Assembly: GCF_900142845.1 (NCBI RefSeq)
Contig: NZ_FSRU01000001.1
Location: 1 to 64,000 of the forward strand
Origin: Paraburkholderia phenazinium
Lineage (GTDB): Bacteria > Pseudomonadota > Gammaproteobacteria > Burkholderiales > Burkholderiaceae
Direction: 5' to 3'
Length of the DNA stretch: 64,000 nt
The first letter of the stretch is position 1; every line of letters begins with the position of its first letter. Positions 51,904-61,196 of the stretch are shown in pieces. The notes under the pieces are model-generated. The model made no database searches. It was given only the letters and a program-made list of their open reading frames with translations, and was not told where the DNA came from. Both the position numbers and the translations under genes were made by a program.

Positions 51904-52938
51904 TCAGAGGTTAGGCGCAAACACCGCGCTCGAGCCGGGCGCGATGCGCCGCTTGAGAATGCGCGCCACCGAATACATCGTGCTAAGCCGCTCCACCCCC
52001 AGCCGCTGCTTCAGAACGCCGCCGAAGCCATCGAGGAAGTTGAAGGTGGCAGGGCTGGAAAAGCCGTCGAAATCGAACGTCAGCTTGCGCTCGATGGCAT
52101 GCTGGATCGCCGTCCAGATCAACAGGCTGATCGAGCCGCCATGCGCCGCCAGCGCGCGCGACGAAAGCAGGTAATACATCGCATAACGGTCCCAGACGAG
52201 ACCGATCGCGGCGACCAGTGTCCCACCCGGACCATAGGCACCCAGCAGATGTCCGGCCTTGCGTTCCACAAACGCATTCACGAGCTGGCGCATCACTACC
52301 GATCCGTAAACATTCGTGCGCGAACGCTCCGCCAGATTCGCTTCGTAGAACTGCAGAAATTCGCTGGGTGTGGCGATAGGGGCGACGGTCAGCTTCTTGT
52401 CGGCGCTGCGAATGACATTACGCGTTTTACCGTGCAGACGCGCCCAGGCCTCCGGTATGGTGCAATCCGGGGCGATCTGAAAGGTATAGCGTGCGGACAC
52501 GGTAAAGCCATGCAAGGCAAATGCAAGCGCGTCTTCGACTCGCGGATCGAAGATCTGCACGAAGCTATCGAAACGCGGCAGTTGCTCGATCAGTTCCGCC
52601 GTGACGCTCAGTCGATGATGCTGCTCGTGAACGCTGTCGACGCCAAGGGGGGAAATGACTGGGCCGAGGGTGCGCGTGAGCGGAGGAAGCTGCGAAATCC
52701 GCCACACACCCTTGTGCGCGGAGTAGTAAGGCAATTCGCCAAGCAACTCGGCGCCACGCACGACCTTGGCTACGCTCCAGTTGCCATCCGTTGCGATATC
52801 GAGCCACCACGGTTCATGGAAAATGGAGCGGGCCGCACACTCATCGAGCAGGCGCACCGGCGCAGACGTAGATGGCAAGGCGGCGAGGCCACGCATCATA
52901 CGCTCCGGAGGCAACGCCAGGTCTCGTACTGTTGTCAT
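51904..52938 (-). CDS. FemAB/GNAT-like acyltransferase (BioF2-like)
   Basis: A 344-residue protein of the GNAT_6/BioF2-like group, seen in CelD/FemAB relatives. Blocks: IFHEPWWLDIATDGNWSVAK, RLHGKTRNVIRSADKKLTV and LVAAIGLVWDRYAMYYLLSS, then FDFDGFSSPATFNFLDGFGG. Family members transfer an acyl or aminoacyl group during polysaccharide or cell-wall synthesis. The start ATG at 52938 gives MTTVRDLALPPERMMRG. It is convergent with the GT4 gene (76 bp apart). Confidence 0.82.
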   Translation of the reverse strand: MTTVRDLALPPERMMRGLAALPSTSAPVRLLDECAARSIFHEPWWLDIATDGNWSVAKVVRGAELLGELPYYSAHKGVWRISQLPPLTRTLGPVISPLGVDSVHEQHHRLSVTAELIEQLPRFDSFVQIFDPRVEDALAFALHGFTVSARYTFQIAPDCTIPEAWARLHGKTRNVIRSADKKLTVAPIATPSEFLQFYEANLAERSRTNVYGSVVMRQLVNAFVERKAGHLLGAYGPGGTLVAAIGLVWDRYAMYYLLSSRALAAHGGSISLLIWTAIQHAIERKLTFDFDGFSSPATFNFLDGFGGVLKQRLGVERLSTMYSVARILKRRIAPGSSAVFAPNL

Positions 52939-53276
52939 CGGCGATTCACCTTGTTACGGTCCCGCTCGTGCGGCCGCAGGCCCGACTCGACTTAAACCGA
53001 GTCTATTCGCAGTCCGGTAGTGCTTTTACGCCAAAATCGAGAGTCGAACAGGTTAATCCGTGTCTAACGCGCCAGCCTATATAGCGGGCGAGCAATCTGA
53101 CGCGCAGATCAAGTTGTACTGCTTACCAGGTTGAAAGCATTTTGCATTCTTCGAAGATTATTTGATCCGCCGATTATCTTTGCCACGTAAAACGCCGACC
53201 CGGCATACTATTCCGATTCAATCAGGACACCGTTCTATTTCGGCAAAATCTATCGCAAGTCCGGCGCGTGACGGAA
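52939..53276. other. Intergenic stretch, AT-richer than surroundings
   Basis: About 340 bp between the acyltransferase start and a small membrane-protein ORF. It contains the acyltransferase promoter. Several short frames exist but none has a ribosome site or a recognisable product. Confidence 0.45.
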
Positions 53277-53435
53277 TTACGGACGCAGCATGTCGAAGCC
53301 GCCCAGCACGACCACTCCGCTCAACGCGATCAATGCAACGGAGTGTTGGCCAAAATACAGAATGGCGGCGGCCGACCAGGTCGCGAGAGAAAAAGCTGCA
53401 ATACGTTTCATGGTGAAATAGCCGCACGTCCACAT
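53277..53435 (-). CDS. Small single-pass membrane protein (52 residues)
   Basis: Reading leftwards from an ATG at 53435 with GAGGG 4 bp upstream gives MWTCGYFTMKRIAAFSLATW, then a hydrophobic stretch including AAAILYFGQHSVALIALSGV, ending GGFDMLRP. An internal in-frame ATG at 53411 would give 44 residues. The hydrophobic span of about 30 residues fits one or two membrane helices. No family is recognised; short membrane proteins like this are easily missed in annotation. Confidence 0.5.
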   Translation of the reverse strand: MWTCGYFTMKRIAAFSLATWSAAAILYFGQHSVALIALSGVVVLGGFDMLRP

Positions 53436-53531
53436 GCGACCCTCAAATAGTTAGCCAGGCAACTATAAGGTACCAAAAAGACGCGCTCAACGCAGCGACG
53501 CATGCGCCGCCTCACCGCCGCGAAGCTGAGG

Positions 53532-53798
53532 TCACTGCGTGGAATCGCGAAACAGCTCGGCGCACAAACTGCGGCCCGCCTCGCTCAAGCGCGCGGTGCC
53601 GGTGCCTTCCTCGGTAAAGGTCGTCTCGGCGATGCCGCCCTCCACCAAGGCCGTCAGTTGGCGCCGCAGCGCGCTCATCGGCACGCCGGCCTGCTTCGAG
53701 AGCTTCGCCAGCGACCAGTCGCGCCCCGGCGTTTCCTCCAGCGCACGCCACAGTTGCATCAGCACCGCCACCAGCATCGGATCGACTTCGTCGTTCAT
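53532..53798 (-). CDS. Small winged-helix DNA-binding protein
   Basis: An 88-residue protein, [60 protein letters not shown]: a compact MarR/PadR-like winged helix with no ligand domain. GAGGAG precedes the ATG at 53798. It starts 11 bp after the MocR gene ends on the same strand, so it is probably in the same operon. It may act with or on the MocR regulator's target. Confidence 0.8.
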   Translation of the reverse strand: MNDEVDPMLVAVLMQLWRALEETPGRDWSLAKLSKQAGVPMSALRRQLTALVEGGIAETTFTEEGTGTARLSEAGRSLCAELFRDSTQ

Positions 53799-53808
53799 CG
53801 GGGTCTCC

Positions 53809-55221
53809 TCAAGCCATCTCTGCAACGAGGCCGCCTAGCGTCCTGAGCGCCGCTTCCGTCTGCGCGGTCCAGGGGTAGCTATAGTTCAGCCGGATGAAAT
53901 AGCGGAAATCGTTACGCGTCGAAAACATGTAGCCCGGCCCCACCGTGATGCCGCGCGCGAGCGCCGCCTGATAAAGCCGCATCGAATCGACGCGCTCGGG
54001 CATCTGCACCCACAGCACGTAGCCGCCCTGCGGCGAAGAGATGCGCGTACCCGACGGAAAAAACCGCAGCACCATCGCACTCATCAACCGGGCCTGCTGC
54101 CGGTACAGCTTGCGCACATGCCGCAAGTGGCGATCATAGCCGTCCTGGCGCAGATAGTCGGCGACGGCCACCTGCGGCACCGAAGGCGTCGTCAGCGTGT
54201 TCAGGAACTTGAGCTTTTCGACCTGCGGGCGGTAGCGGCCCGGCATCGCCCAGCCGATCCGGTACGACGCGGTCAGGCTCTTCGAAAACGAAGCACAGTG
54301 CAAGACAAGGCCCTTGGTGTCGAAGTTCTTGAGCGTCGTCGGTCGCGCTTCGCCGAAATACAGTTCCTGATAGACGTCGTTTTCGATCACGGGAATATCG
54401 TGCCCCGTGAGCAGGTCGACAAGCTGCTTCTTCCGTTCGTCGGGCATCTGAAAACCCAGCGGATTCTGGAAGTTCGGCATCACCATGCACGCCGCGATTT
54501 TTTGTTCGCCGATAATCTGCGCCAGCACCTCGATGTCGATCCCCTCGGTCGGGTGCGTCGCTACGGCAATCGCGCGCATGCCCAGGCGTTCGATAGCGTG
54601 CAGCATCGCGTAGTAAGTCGGCGACTCGACCACCACCGTGTCGCCCGGTTTTGCCACGGCCTGCAGGCTCAGATTGATCGCCTCGGTGGCGCCGAGCGTG
54701 ATGATGATTTCGTCCGGGTCCACCGGCACACCGTTTTCGGCGTAGCGCCGCGCAATCTGGCGGATCAGTTCCGGATTGCCGGGCGGCAGGTCGTCGATCA
54801 GATTCCAGCTCGAATGACGGCGGGCGATCGCGTTCGCGTACTGGTTGATGCGCCGCCAGGGGAACAGAGTGGGATCGGGGTACGGCGAGCCGAGCGGCAC
54901 CGCGTCGTGCGCGCGGATGCTGCGTAGCGTGGACAGCACGAGCCGGCTCACATCGACTTCCGAAGCGGGCGCAGGCGGCGCCGCCAGTTCCCGCTCGTTC
55001 TGGGGCGCCGCCGCCGGTTCGCGCACGAAATAGCCCGATTGCGGCCGCGTTTCGATCAGCCCGCGGCCTTCCAGCAAGGCATACGCGTGCAGCACGGTCT
55101 TGATGCTGACGCCGTGCTGCTGGCTCGACTGCCGCACCGAGGGAATCCGCTCGCCCGCCGCGAACACGCCGCGGCGGACGGCTTCGCCGATTTCATCGGC
55201 GAGTTTTTCGTAGAGCTTCAA
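53809..55221 (-). CDS. MocR/PdxR-like GntR-aminotransferase fusion regulator
   Basis: A 470-residue MocR-type regulator. The N-terminal GntR winged helix is [40 protein letters not shown]. The aminotransferase-like domain includes [32 protein letters not shown], and [14 protein letters not shown] with the PLP-binding lysine. These regulators sense PLP or an amino compound. It is divergent from a YdeP-type molybdoenzyme gene, with a perfect palindrome between them that is a good operator candidate. Confidence 0.93.
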   Translation of the reverse strand: MKLYEKLADEIGEAVRRGVFAAGERIPSVRQSSQQHGVSIKTVLHAYALLEGRGLIETRPQSGYFVREPAAAPQNERELAAPPAPASEVDVSRLVLSTLRSIRAHDAVPLGSPYPDPTLFPWRRINQYANAIARRHSSWNLIDDLPPGNPELIRQIARRYAENGVPVDPDEIIITLGATEAINLSLQAVAKPGDTVVVESPTYYAMLHAIERLGMRAIAVATHPTEGIDIEVLAQIIGEQKIAACMVMPNFQNPLGFQMPDERKKQLVDLLTGHDIPVIENDVYQELYFGEARPTTLKNFDTKGLVLHCASFSKSLTASYRIGWAMPGRYRPQVEKLKFLNTLTTPSVPQVAVADYLRQDGYDRHLRHVRKLYRQQARLMSAMVLRFFPSGTRISSPQGGYVLWVQMPERVDSMRLYQAALARGITVGPGYMFSTRNDFRYFIRLNYSYPWTAQTEAALRTLGGLVAEMA

Positions 55222-55305
55222 GGGTCGACAACAACATAGGACAAGGGGAATGACCGAAGTCTATGACAAATCTCAAGAAACTGTATCCCTCGCCTTTCCA
55301 GTTTT

Positions 55306-55334
55306 CTGTGTTCCGCCATCTTTTCGGAACACAG
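55306..55334. promoter_or_regulatory. Perfect inverted repeat between mocR-type and ydeP-type genes
   Basis: CTGTGTTCCG (55306-55315) and CGGAACACAG (55325-55334) are perfect 10-bp arms 9 bp apart, 47 bp before the molybdoenzyme ATG. Its place in the divergent promoter region fits an operator for the MocR regulator, though it may also form an RNA hairpin. Confidence 0.55.
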
Positions 55335-55380
55335 TAAGCTTGCGTTCATCGGCAAATCCGCCCATTCCAAACAACAGGTC

Positions 55381-57696
55381 ATGAAGAAACCCGAAGCGCG
55401 CATCGAGCCGTACACCCACCCCGCAGCGGGTTGGGGAGCGCTCAAGTACGTCGCGATCAACCTCATCAAGGAGAAGGTCGCCGGCGGCAACTACAAGACC
55501 TTGTTCAAGCAGAACCAGCCGGATGGCTTCGATTGTCCGGGCTGTGCCTGGCCGGATCGGGAACACGCATCGACCTTCGAATTCTGCGAAAACGGCGTCA
55601 AGGCCGTCGCCGCCGAGGCCACCAGCAAGCGCGTCACACCCGCGTTCTTCGAGCAGTACACCGTCGCAGAACTGATGACGCAGTCCGACTACGAACTCGA
55701 GCAGCACGGCCGCCTGACCGACCCGATGGTCTACGACGCAATGCTCGACCGCTACGTGCCGATAGGCTGGGACGAAGCCTTCGATCTGATCGCGCGTCAT
55801 CTGAAAGCCCTCGACGATCCCGACCGCGCCGCCTTCTACACCTCGGGGCGCGCCAGCAACGAAGCCGCGTTCCTGTTCCAGCTGTTTGTGCGCATGTACG
55901 GCACCAACAACTTCCCGGACTGCTCGAACATGTGCCACGAGGCCACCAGCCGCGGCCTGCCGGGCACGGTGGGGGTCGGCAAGGGCACGGTCACGATGGA
56001 CGATCTGGAACACGCCGACACGCTGCTGATCTTCGGCCAGAACCCGGCCACCAACCATCCGCGGATGCTCGGCGAACTGCGCGAGTGCGCGAAGCGCGGC
56101 GCGACCATCGTGTCGATCAACCCGCTTAAGGAGCGCGGTCTTGAGCGCTTCGCCAGCCCGCAGCACCCGGTTGAAATGCTGACAATGGGCAGCACCCAGA
56201 TCAGCTCCGTGTTCATTCGCCCGAAGGTGGGCGGCGACTTCGCACTGATCAAGGGCGTCGCCAAGCGCGTGATCGAACTGGACGACGCGGCACTCGCGAA
56301 CGGCGCTGAACGCGTGCTGGACGTGGACTTCATCGCCGAGCACACGGTGGGCTTCGACGCCTTCGCCGACGATCTGCGCGCCGAAAGCTGGGACACCATC
56401 GTCGCCGAAGCAGGCGTGCCGATGGAAGACGTGCTCAAGCTCGCCGACATCTACGTCAAGGGCAAAGCGGTCATCTCCACCTGGGGCATGGGCCTCACGC
56501 AGCATAAGAATTCGGTGCCGACGATCCAGATCCTGTCGAACCTGATGATGATGCGCGGCATGATCGGCAAGCGCGGCGCGGGTCTGTGCCCGGTGCGCGG
56601 CCACTCGAACGTGCAGGGCGACCGCACGGTGGGGATTGAAGAGCGTCCGACCCAGGCGTTCCTCGACCGTCTCGGCAAGGTGTACGACTTCGAGCCGCCG
56701 CGCGAACACGGCCTCGACGTCGTGAACTCGATTCAGGCCATGCTCGACGGCAAGGTGAAGGTGTTTATCGGCCTGGGCGGCAATTTCTCGATCGCGACGC
56801 CGGACACGCCGCGTACGTGGGAAGCCATGCGTTCGTGCGATCTGACCGTGCACATCACCACCAAGCTGAACCGCAGCCACCTCATCCACGGTCGCGATGC
56901 GCTGATCCTGCCCACGCTCGGCCGCACGGAGATCGACATCCAGAACGGCGTGGCGCAAGGCGTGAGCGTCGAAGATTCGTTCAGCATGGTGCACATCTCG
57001 TACGGCATGAACAAGCCGGCCTCGCCGAATCTGCTGTCGGAGATCGCGATCGTCGCGCGCATGGCGGAGGCGACCCTCGGCAGCGCCAAGGTCGATTGGC
57101 GCGCCCAGACCAACGACTACGCGCTGATCCGCGACGGCATCGAAAAGGTGTTCGACGGCTTCGAGAACTACAACGAGCGGCTCAAGACGCCAGGCGGGTT
57201 CCATCTGGGTGTCGCCTCGCGCGACCGGATCTGGAAGACGCCGAGCAACAAGGCGCAGTTCGTCGTGCACGAGATCTCCGTCGACACGCCGATTCACCGC
57301 GCCCGCAGCCGCCATGGCGAGCGCCTGATGACGCTGATGACCACCCGCTCGCACGACCAGTACAACACCACCATCTACGGTCTCGACGATCGCTATCGTG
57401 GCGTCTACGGTCAGCGCCGCGTGCTGTTCGCCAACAAGGACGACCTTGCGATGCTCGGCTTCGCGGCCGGCCAGCGCGTAGACATCACCAGCGTGTGGGA
57501 CGACGGCGTCGAGCGGCGCGCGGACAGCTTCCTGCTGGTCGAGTACGACATTCCGCGCGGCTGTCTGGGCGCCTACTACCCGGAGACGAATCCGCTGGTG
57601 CCGCTGTCGTCGGTCGCGGATGGCGCCGGCACGCCGACGTCGAAGTCGATTCCGGTGCTGCTCACCGCTTCGGTGGAAGAAGCGGTCGCCGCCTGA
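55381..57696 (+). CDS. FdhF/YdeP family molybdopterin oxidoreductase
   Basis: A 771-residue molybdoenzyme (E. coli YdeP about 759). It carries an N-terminal cysteine set DCPGC (Cys52, Cys55) and Cys69, and the molybdenum-ligand region DCSNMCHEATSRGL with Cys185 where formate dehydrogenases have Cys or SeCys. Cofactor-binding blocks include FGQNPATNHPRML, STWGMGLTQHKNSV and a C-terminal MoCo domain (MTTRSHDQYNTTIYGLDDRY). No twin-arginine signal, so cytoplasmic. YdeP is linked to acid resistance in E. coli; the substrate is unknown. Confidence 0.93.
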   Translation: MKKPEARIEPYTHPAAGWGALKYVAINLIKEKVAGGNYKTLFKQNQPDGFDCPGCAWPDREHASTFEFCENGVKAVAAEATSKRVTPAFFEQYTVAELMTQSDYELEQHGRLTDPMVYDAMLDRYVPIGWDEAFDLIARHLKALDDPDRAAFYTSGRASNEAAFLFQLFVRMYGTNNFPDCSNMCHEATSRGLPGTVGVGKGTVTMDDLEHADTLLIFGQNPATNHPRMLGELRECAKRGATIVSINPLKERGLERFASPQHPVEMLTMGSTQISSVFIRPKVGGDFALIKGVAKRVIELDDAALANGAERVLDVDFIAEHTVGFDAFADDLRAESWDTIVAEAGVPMEDVLKLADIYVKGKAVISTWGMGLTQHKNSVPTIQILSNLMMMRGMIGKRGAGLCPVRGHSNVQGDRTVGIEERPTQAFLDRLGKVYDFEPPREHGLDVVNSIQAMLDGKVKVFIGLGGNFSIATPDTPRTWEAMRSCDLTVHITTKLNRSHLIHGRDALILPTLGRTEIDIQNGVAQGVSVEDSFSMVHISYGMNKPASPNLLSEIAIVARMAEATLGSAKVDWRAQTNDYALIRDGIEKVFDGFENYNERLKTPGGFHLGVASRDRIWKTPSNKAQFVVHEISVDTPIHRARSRHGERLMTLMTTRSHDQYNTTIYGLDDRYRGVYGQRRVLFANKDDLAMLGFAAGQRVDITSVWDDGVERRADSFLLVEYDIPRGCLGAYYPETNPLVPLSSVADGAGTPTSKSIPVLLTASVEEAVAA

Positions 57697-57706
57697 GACG
57701 AAAAAG

Positions 57707-57731
57707 CGCTCAGACCGTGAAGGTCTGAGCG
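57707..57731 (-). terminator. Terminator hairpin with T-run on the minus strand
   Basis: CGCTCAGACC and GGTCTGAGCG pair over 10 bp with a 5-base loop, starting 11 bp after the molybdoenzyme stop. On the minus strand the stem is followed by GCTTTTT, so it reads as an intrinsic terminator for transcription from the right (the DUF4148 gene); it may also act on the plus strand. Confidence 0.65.
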
Positions 57732-57772
57732 AAGCCATCGGGATTCCAATGGCGGAGGTATCGAAACAAACG

Positions 57773-57816
57773 AAACAGGCTCGTTAGCGGCGGTGATGCC
57801 GCGAACGAGCCTGTTT
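57773..57816. terminator. Strong bidirectional terminator hairpin
   Basis: AAACAGGCTCGTT (57773-57785) pairs perfectly with AACGAGCCTGTTT (57804-57816), 13 bp; the loop has a second GCGGC/GCCGC stem. The plus-strand side continues into GCTTTTGG and the minus-strand side is T-rich too. It lies between the convergent molybdoenzyme and DUF4148 genes. Confidence 0.75.
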
Positions 57817-57891
57817 GCTTTTGGGCGGTGCGCAAGGATATTGCGCATCCGCTAGCCGGCGAGCGGCGGCCGGACGGGCCGCCGTCAACCG

Positions 57892-57930
57892 CTTATTGGC
57901 CAAACTTATTGGCCAAACTTACTGGCCGAA
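57892..57930. repeat. Three-copy 13-bp tandem repeat over the DUF4148 stop
   Basis: CTTATTGGCCAAA occurs at 57892 and 57905, and a variant CTTACTGGCCGAA at 57918. On the minus strand the unit reads TTTGGCCAATAAG, and the third copy contains the real stop codon of the DUF4148 gene (TAA at 57921-57919). The two extra copies repeat the end of the gene after its stop. Confidence 0.75.
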
Positions 57931-58236
57931 ATACACCGGCTTCACGCCAGTCGAAGCGGCGGGAGCGGTAGCGTGCACACCGACTGCGGTGGCATTGGCC
58001 ACGCCGCCGTAGGCGCTGGCCGAGCTGTTTTGCTCCGACACGCGCGCTTCCGCAGCCTGAATGTTGGCCGGATAGAAGGGATCCGAGATGCCCGGACGGT
58101 AGCCGGCCTGTTCGAGCTGAACCAGCTCGGCACGCACCTGGGCACGGGTGACAGGGGCATTCGACTGTTGGGCAAACGATGCGACCGGAACGACGAGCGC
58201 GGCGGCGACAGCAACGGCTTGAATGAGCGACTTCAT
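57919..58236 (-). CDS. DUF4148 periplasmic protein
   Basis: A 105-residue secreted protein: signal MKSLIQAVAVAAALVVPVAS then FAQQSNAPVTRAQVRAELVQ, LEQAGYRPGISDPFYPANIQ, the typical DUF4148 pattern found almost only in Burkholderiales. The function is unknown. The end TGVKPVYFGQ lies in the 13-bp tandem repeat. The family is usually small, abundant and present in many paralogues. Confidence 0.92.
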   Translation of the reverse strand: MKSLIQAVAVAAALVVPVASFAQQSNAPVTRAQVRAELVQLEQAGYRPGISDPFYPANIQAAEARVSEQNSSASAYGGVANATAVGVHATAPAASTGVKPVYFGQ

Positions 58237-58403
58237 GGTTACGACCTCCAGATTTTATTTTCTGCCGCTGCGAACACCTTGTTCGCAGCCAGTGATTGCA
58301 TTCTAGTTATGCAATCCATCTGGAGTAATCACCCTATTTGCGAAATATTATTACGCAAATTGATACAAAGCACGCTCAGCGATGGCTGCGCCCCAGCGCG
58401 CGA

Positions 58404-58526
58404 CTAGACCAGCAGTTTCACCAGCAAGGAGCCGATCAATCCGGCCGTGCCGACAATGACGAGCGTCTGGATGATGGTCAGCGATTTACGCGGGGCGGAG
58501 GCAGAAGCGTTGGTGGAGGAGGTCAC
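58404..58526 (-). CDS. Small putative membrane protein (40 residues)
   Basis: A GTG at 58526 opens a 40-residue frame: TSSTNASASAPRKSLTIIQT then a hydrophobic stretch LVIVGTAGLIGSLLVKLLV and stop. The Ser/Ala head, basic residues at the membrane edge and a 20-residue helix fit a single-pass protein with its N-terminus inside. There is no strong ribosome site, so it is tentative. It lies between DUF4148 and the binding-protein gene on the same strand. Confidence 0.4.
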   Translation of the reverse strand: MTSSTNASASAPRKSLTIIQTLVIVGTAGLIGSLLVKLLV

Positions 58527-58696
58527 AAGTATTTCGGGTTTCGATTCGAGGAATGGCAGACGCCGCGCGGCGCACGGTTCGAACCGTACGATTTGCGAAG
58601 GCGTGATTGTACGGTGAAGTTCGAGCCGTGCGGATTTTGCGCGGTGCGATGGATTGCCGCCACGCCGGGCGCGCAGTGCGTGGCCAATCGCGTACG

Positions 58697-59554
58697 TCAG
58701 TTCTTGACGGGGAAGTACCAGAGGTTGCGGTCGGTATAGCCGAACTGCGAGATGATTGCCCTCAGCGTGCCGTCAGCGCGGATTTCATCGAGCGCGCGAG
58801 ATACGGCGTTGTTCAGATCGACATCGTTCTTGCGCAGCGCGTAGCGTGCGTAACCGTATTCCTGCGGCAGCGGCGTGTAGTCCGTCACGATCTGCATGGG
58901 AGCAGTGGGATGCTGCTTCAGGAACTGCGAGATCTTGATGTCGTCTTCCATCGCCACGTCGAGACGTCCGGCTAGCAGATCGGCGAATTCAGCCTCGTTG
59001 CTCGTATAAAGCTTCAGCTCTTTCAGGTCTTTGCGCTGGCTGAGCAACTGGTGGTTGATGCTGCCGCGCAAGGTCCCGATGGTATGACCGGCAAAATCGG
59101 CCCACGTGTGAATCTTCGCGGGATTGCCGCGCGGCACCGCGATGCCCGAACCGTACCAGTAGGCCGGACTCGTGAACGCCACGACATGCAGGCGCGCCTC
59201 CGTCTCATGCAGGTTATCCACGATCACATCGGCGCGACCGGACAATAACGTGGGGATCATCGCGTCGAAGGGCACGATATTCCAGCTGACCTTCGTGATG
59301 CCAAGGCGTTTGGCGATCTCGCGAAAGATGCGCACGTCGGCCCCATCAAAGCTGTTGGTCTTGCTGTCCTGAAACGTCGAAGGCGGATCGGAGGCAATCA
59401 CGAAGGTGATGCCGTTTTCGAGCGCGCGCTTGAACGAGCCGTCGCCGCCGTCGAAACGCGTGCTGCTGAGCGCGGCGCCATCGGCGCCCCGGGCGGGAGA
59501 GATAGAAAGCAGAGCCGCCATCATCGAAGCAAACATTAGCGATGTCATTCTCAT
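58697..59554 (-). CDS. ABC transporter substrate-binding protein, amino-acid type
   Basis: A 285-residue periplasmic binding protein with signal MTSLMFASMMAALLSISPAR and the SBP_bac_3 pattern: FDGADVRIFREIAKRLGITK and PFDAMIPTLLSGRADVIVDN. It continues to DRNLWYFPVKN. It belongs with the ATPase and permease genes just upstream (order permease-ATPase-binding protein). The ligand is probably a polar amino acid; the nearby asparaginase suggests asparagine, aspartate or glutamine, as an inference. Confidence 0.92.
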   Translation of the reverse strand: MRMTSLMFASMMAALLSISPARGADGAALSSTRFDGGDGSFKRALENGITFVIASDPPSTFQDSKTNSFDGADVRIFREIAKRLGITKVSWNIVPFDAMIPTLLSGRADVIVDNLHETEARLHVVAFTSPAYWYGSGIAVPRGNPAKIHTWADFAGHTIGTLRGSINHQLLSQRKDLKELKLYTSNEAEFADLLAGRLDVAMEDDIKISQFLKQHPTAPMQIVTDYTPLPQEYGYARYALRKNDVDLNNAVSRALDEIRADGTLRAIISQFGYTDRNLWYFPVKN

Positions 59555-59597
59555 GGAGCGCTCCCAGGTCGTTTTTAAGTTTTGGTCTTAAGCAGGC

Positions 59598-60386
59598 TTA
59601 CGGGCTCACTGTCCCGCCTAGTTGCCGGTTTCGCTCCCACAGCGAGCGCAGGAATTCGCGGGTGCGTACTTGCTGAGGCGCGGCAAAAAACGCCGCCGGC
59701 TCGCCCTCTTCGACAATGCGTCCATCCGCCATGAACACAATGCGATCGGACACTTCGCGCGCAAAACCCATCTCGTGCGTGACGACGACCATCGTCATGC
59801 CTTCGTCGGCAAGCGTGCGCATCACACGCAACACCTCGCCTACCAGTTCCGGATCGAGCGCCGACGTCACCTCGTCGAACAGCATGGCTTCCGGCTGCAT
59901 GGCAAGCGCACGCGCGATCGCCACGCGCTGCTGCTGCCCGCCGCTCAACTCGTGCGGGTAGGCGTTCGCCTTCGCGAGCAGACCGACCTTGTCGAGCAAA
60001 ACATTGGCCTCACGCGTTGCATCGGATAACGAACGACCGAGGACGTGAATCGGCGCAACCGTGATGTTTTCGATCACGCTCAAATGCGAGAACAGGTTAA
60101 AGGATTGAAACACCATGCCGACCTTGGCCCGGATCGCCTCGATCGCCCGGTCGCTATCGGCGCGCCGTCTACACCTCTGGAGGTTTTGGTAGACCGGTAC
60201 CTCATCGAAATAGATCGTGCCGCTGTCGATGGTTTCCAGATGATTCATGCAGCGAAGCATCGTCGACTTGCCCGATCCGGACGGTCCGACGACACTCAGC
60301 ACCTCGCCTTTGGCGACGCTGAGCGACACGTCCTTCAACGCATGCAGCTCGCCGAAATGCTTGTTGACACGCTCGAGACGGATCAT
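59598..60386 (-). CDS. Amino-acid ABC transporter ATP-binding protein
   Basis: A 262-residue GlnQ/HisP-like ATPase. Walker A is [13 protein letters not shown], the Q-loop is [11 protein letters not shown], the signature [15 protein letters not shown], Walker [12 protein letters not shown], and the H-loop VVTHEM. A short insertion, [20 protein letters not shown], lies before the Q-loop, as in the family. Its ATG overlaps the permease stop (ATGA). It energises import of the amino acid delivered by the adjacent binding protein. Confidence 0.95.
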   Translation of the reverse strand: MIRLERVNKHFGELHALKDVSLSVAKGEVLSVVGPSGSGKSTMLRCMNHLETIDSGTIYFDEVPVYQNLQRCRRRADSDRAIEAIRAKVGMVFQSFNLFSHLSVIENITVAPIHVLGRSLSDATREANVLLDKVGLLAKANAYPHELSGGQQQRVAIARALAMQPEAMLFDEVTSALDPELVGEVLRVMRTLADEGMTMVVVTHEMGFAREVSDRIVFMADGRIVEEGEPAAFFAAPQQVRTREFLRSLWERNRQLGGTVSP

Positions 60387-61105
60387 TGCGTCGCCGCCGT
60401 GGCCTGCGCCGCGCTACCCGCCGGCTTCGCCTTGCCGCCGACGCTCATGCGCCGTTCGAGCCAGCGCACCAGCAACGCGCTCGGATACGAAAACGCGAGG
60501 TAGATCGCCCCGATGATCGTGAACACGGTCGCGTACTGGAAGTTGGTCGACGAAACGATTTGCCCCGTGAAAATCAGCTCTTTGACGGTGACGATCGAAA
60601 CCAGCGAGGTGTCCTTGAACAACGAAATGCCGTAATTGCCGAGCGGCGGAACCACCACGCGAATCGCCTGAGGCAGCACGATCAGGCGCAGCATCTTGCG
60701 GCGCGACATGCCGAGGGCCTTGGCGGCTTCGATCTGGCCTTGCGGAACGGCGGCGATGCCGGCGCGGTAGACCTCGGCGAGATAAGCCGAATAATTGATC
60801 GACAGTCCGATCACGCCCGCTGTAAACGGATCGAAACGAATCCCGAACGAAGGCAGAACGAAATAGATGTAGAACAGTTGCAGTAGCGCGGGCGTCCCAC
60901 GGATCACCTCGATATAGGTCGATGCACAGGTGCGCAAGATCCGCGAGCGCCCCAGTTTGACGAGCGCGATCACGAGCCCGAGCGGCAGGCTGATCAACAT
61001 GATGCATGCGGTGAGCGCGAGACTGGTGGCCGCGCCTCTTAGCAGAGCGGGCATGTAGTCGCCTGCACCGTGCCAATCGAACAGGGCCAGAAATGTTGTC
61101 AGCAT
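60383..61105 (-). CDS. Amino-acid ABC transporter permease
   Basis: A 240-residue HisM/GlnP-like permease: [60 protein letters not shown] and the EAA loop [20 protein letters not shown], then [14 protein letters not shown]. Five or so membrane helices. The start ATG at 61105 has AAGGAA upstream; a longer in-frame extension is not needed. It is the only permease gene, so it probably works as a homodimer. Confidence 0.93.
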   Translation of the reverse strand: MLTTFLALFDWHGAGDYMPALLRGAATSLALTACIMLISLPLGLVIALVKLGRSRILRTCASTYIEVIRGTPALLQLFYIYFVLPSFGIRFDPFTAGVIGLSINYSAYLAEVYRAGIAAVPQGQIEAAKALGMSRRKMLRLIVLPQAIRVVVPPLGNYGISLFKDTSLVSIVTVKELIFTGQIVSSTNFQYATVFTIIGAIYLAFSYPSALLVRWLERRMSVGGKAKPAGSAAQATAATQ

Positions 61106-61196
61106 GGAATTCCTTCGTGCCAATGCCCCGCGCACGCAACCGGCCGGTACGCCGTACCGTGGTGTCGCGTCAAGGCAATCCTCTCGTTGTCCTGGC

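Noticed and set aside
55273..57738. Long minus-strand open frame of about 820 codons opposite the molybdoenzyme gene
   Set aside because: It is the antisense shadow of a GC-rich real gene: it is Arg/His/Ala-rich with no family motif.
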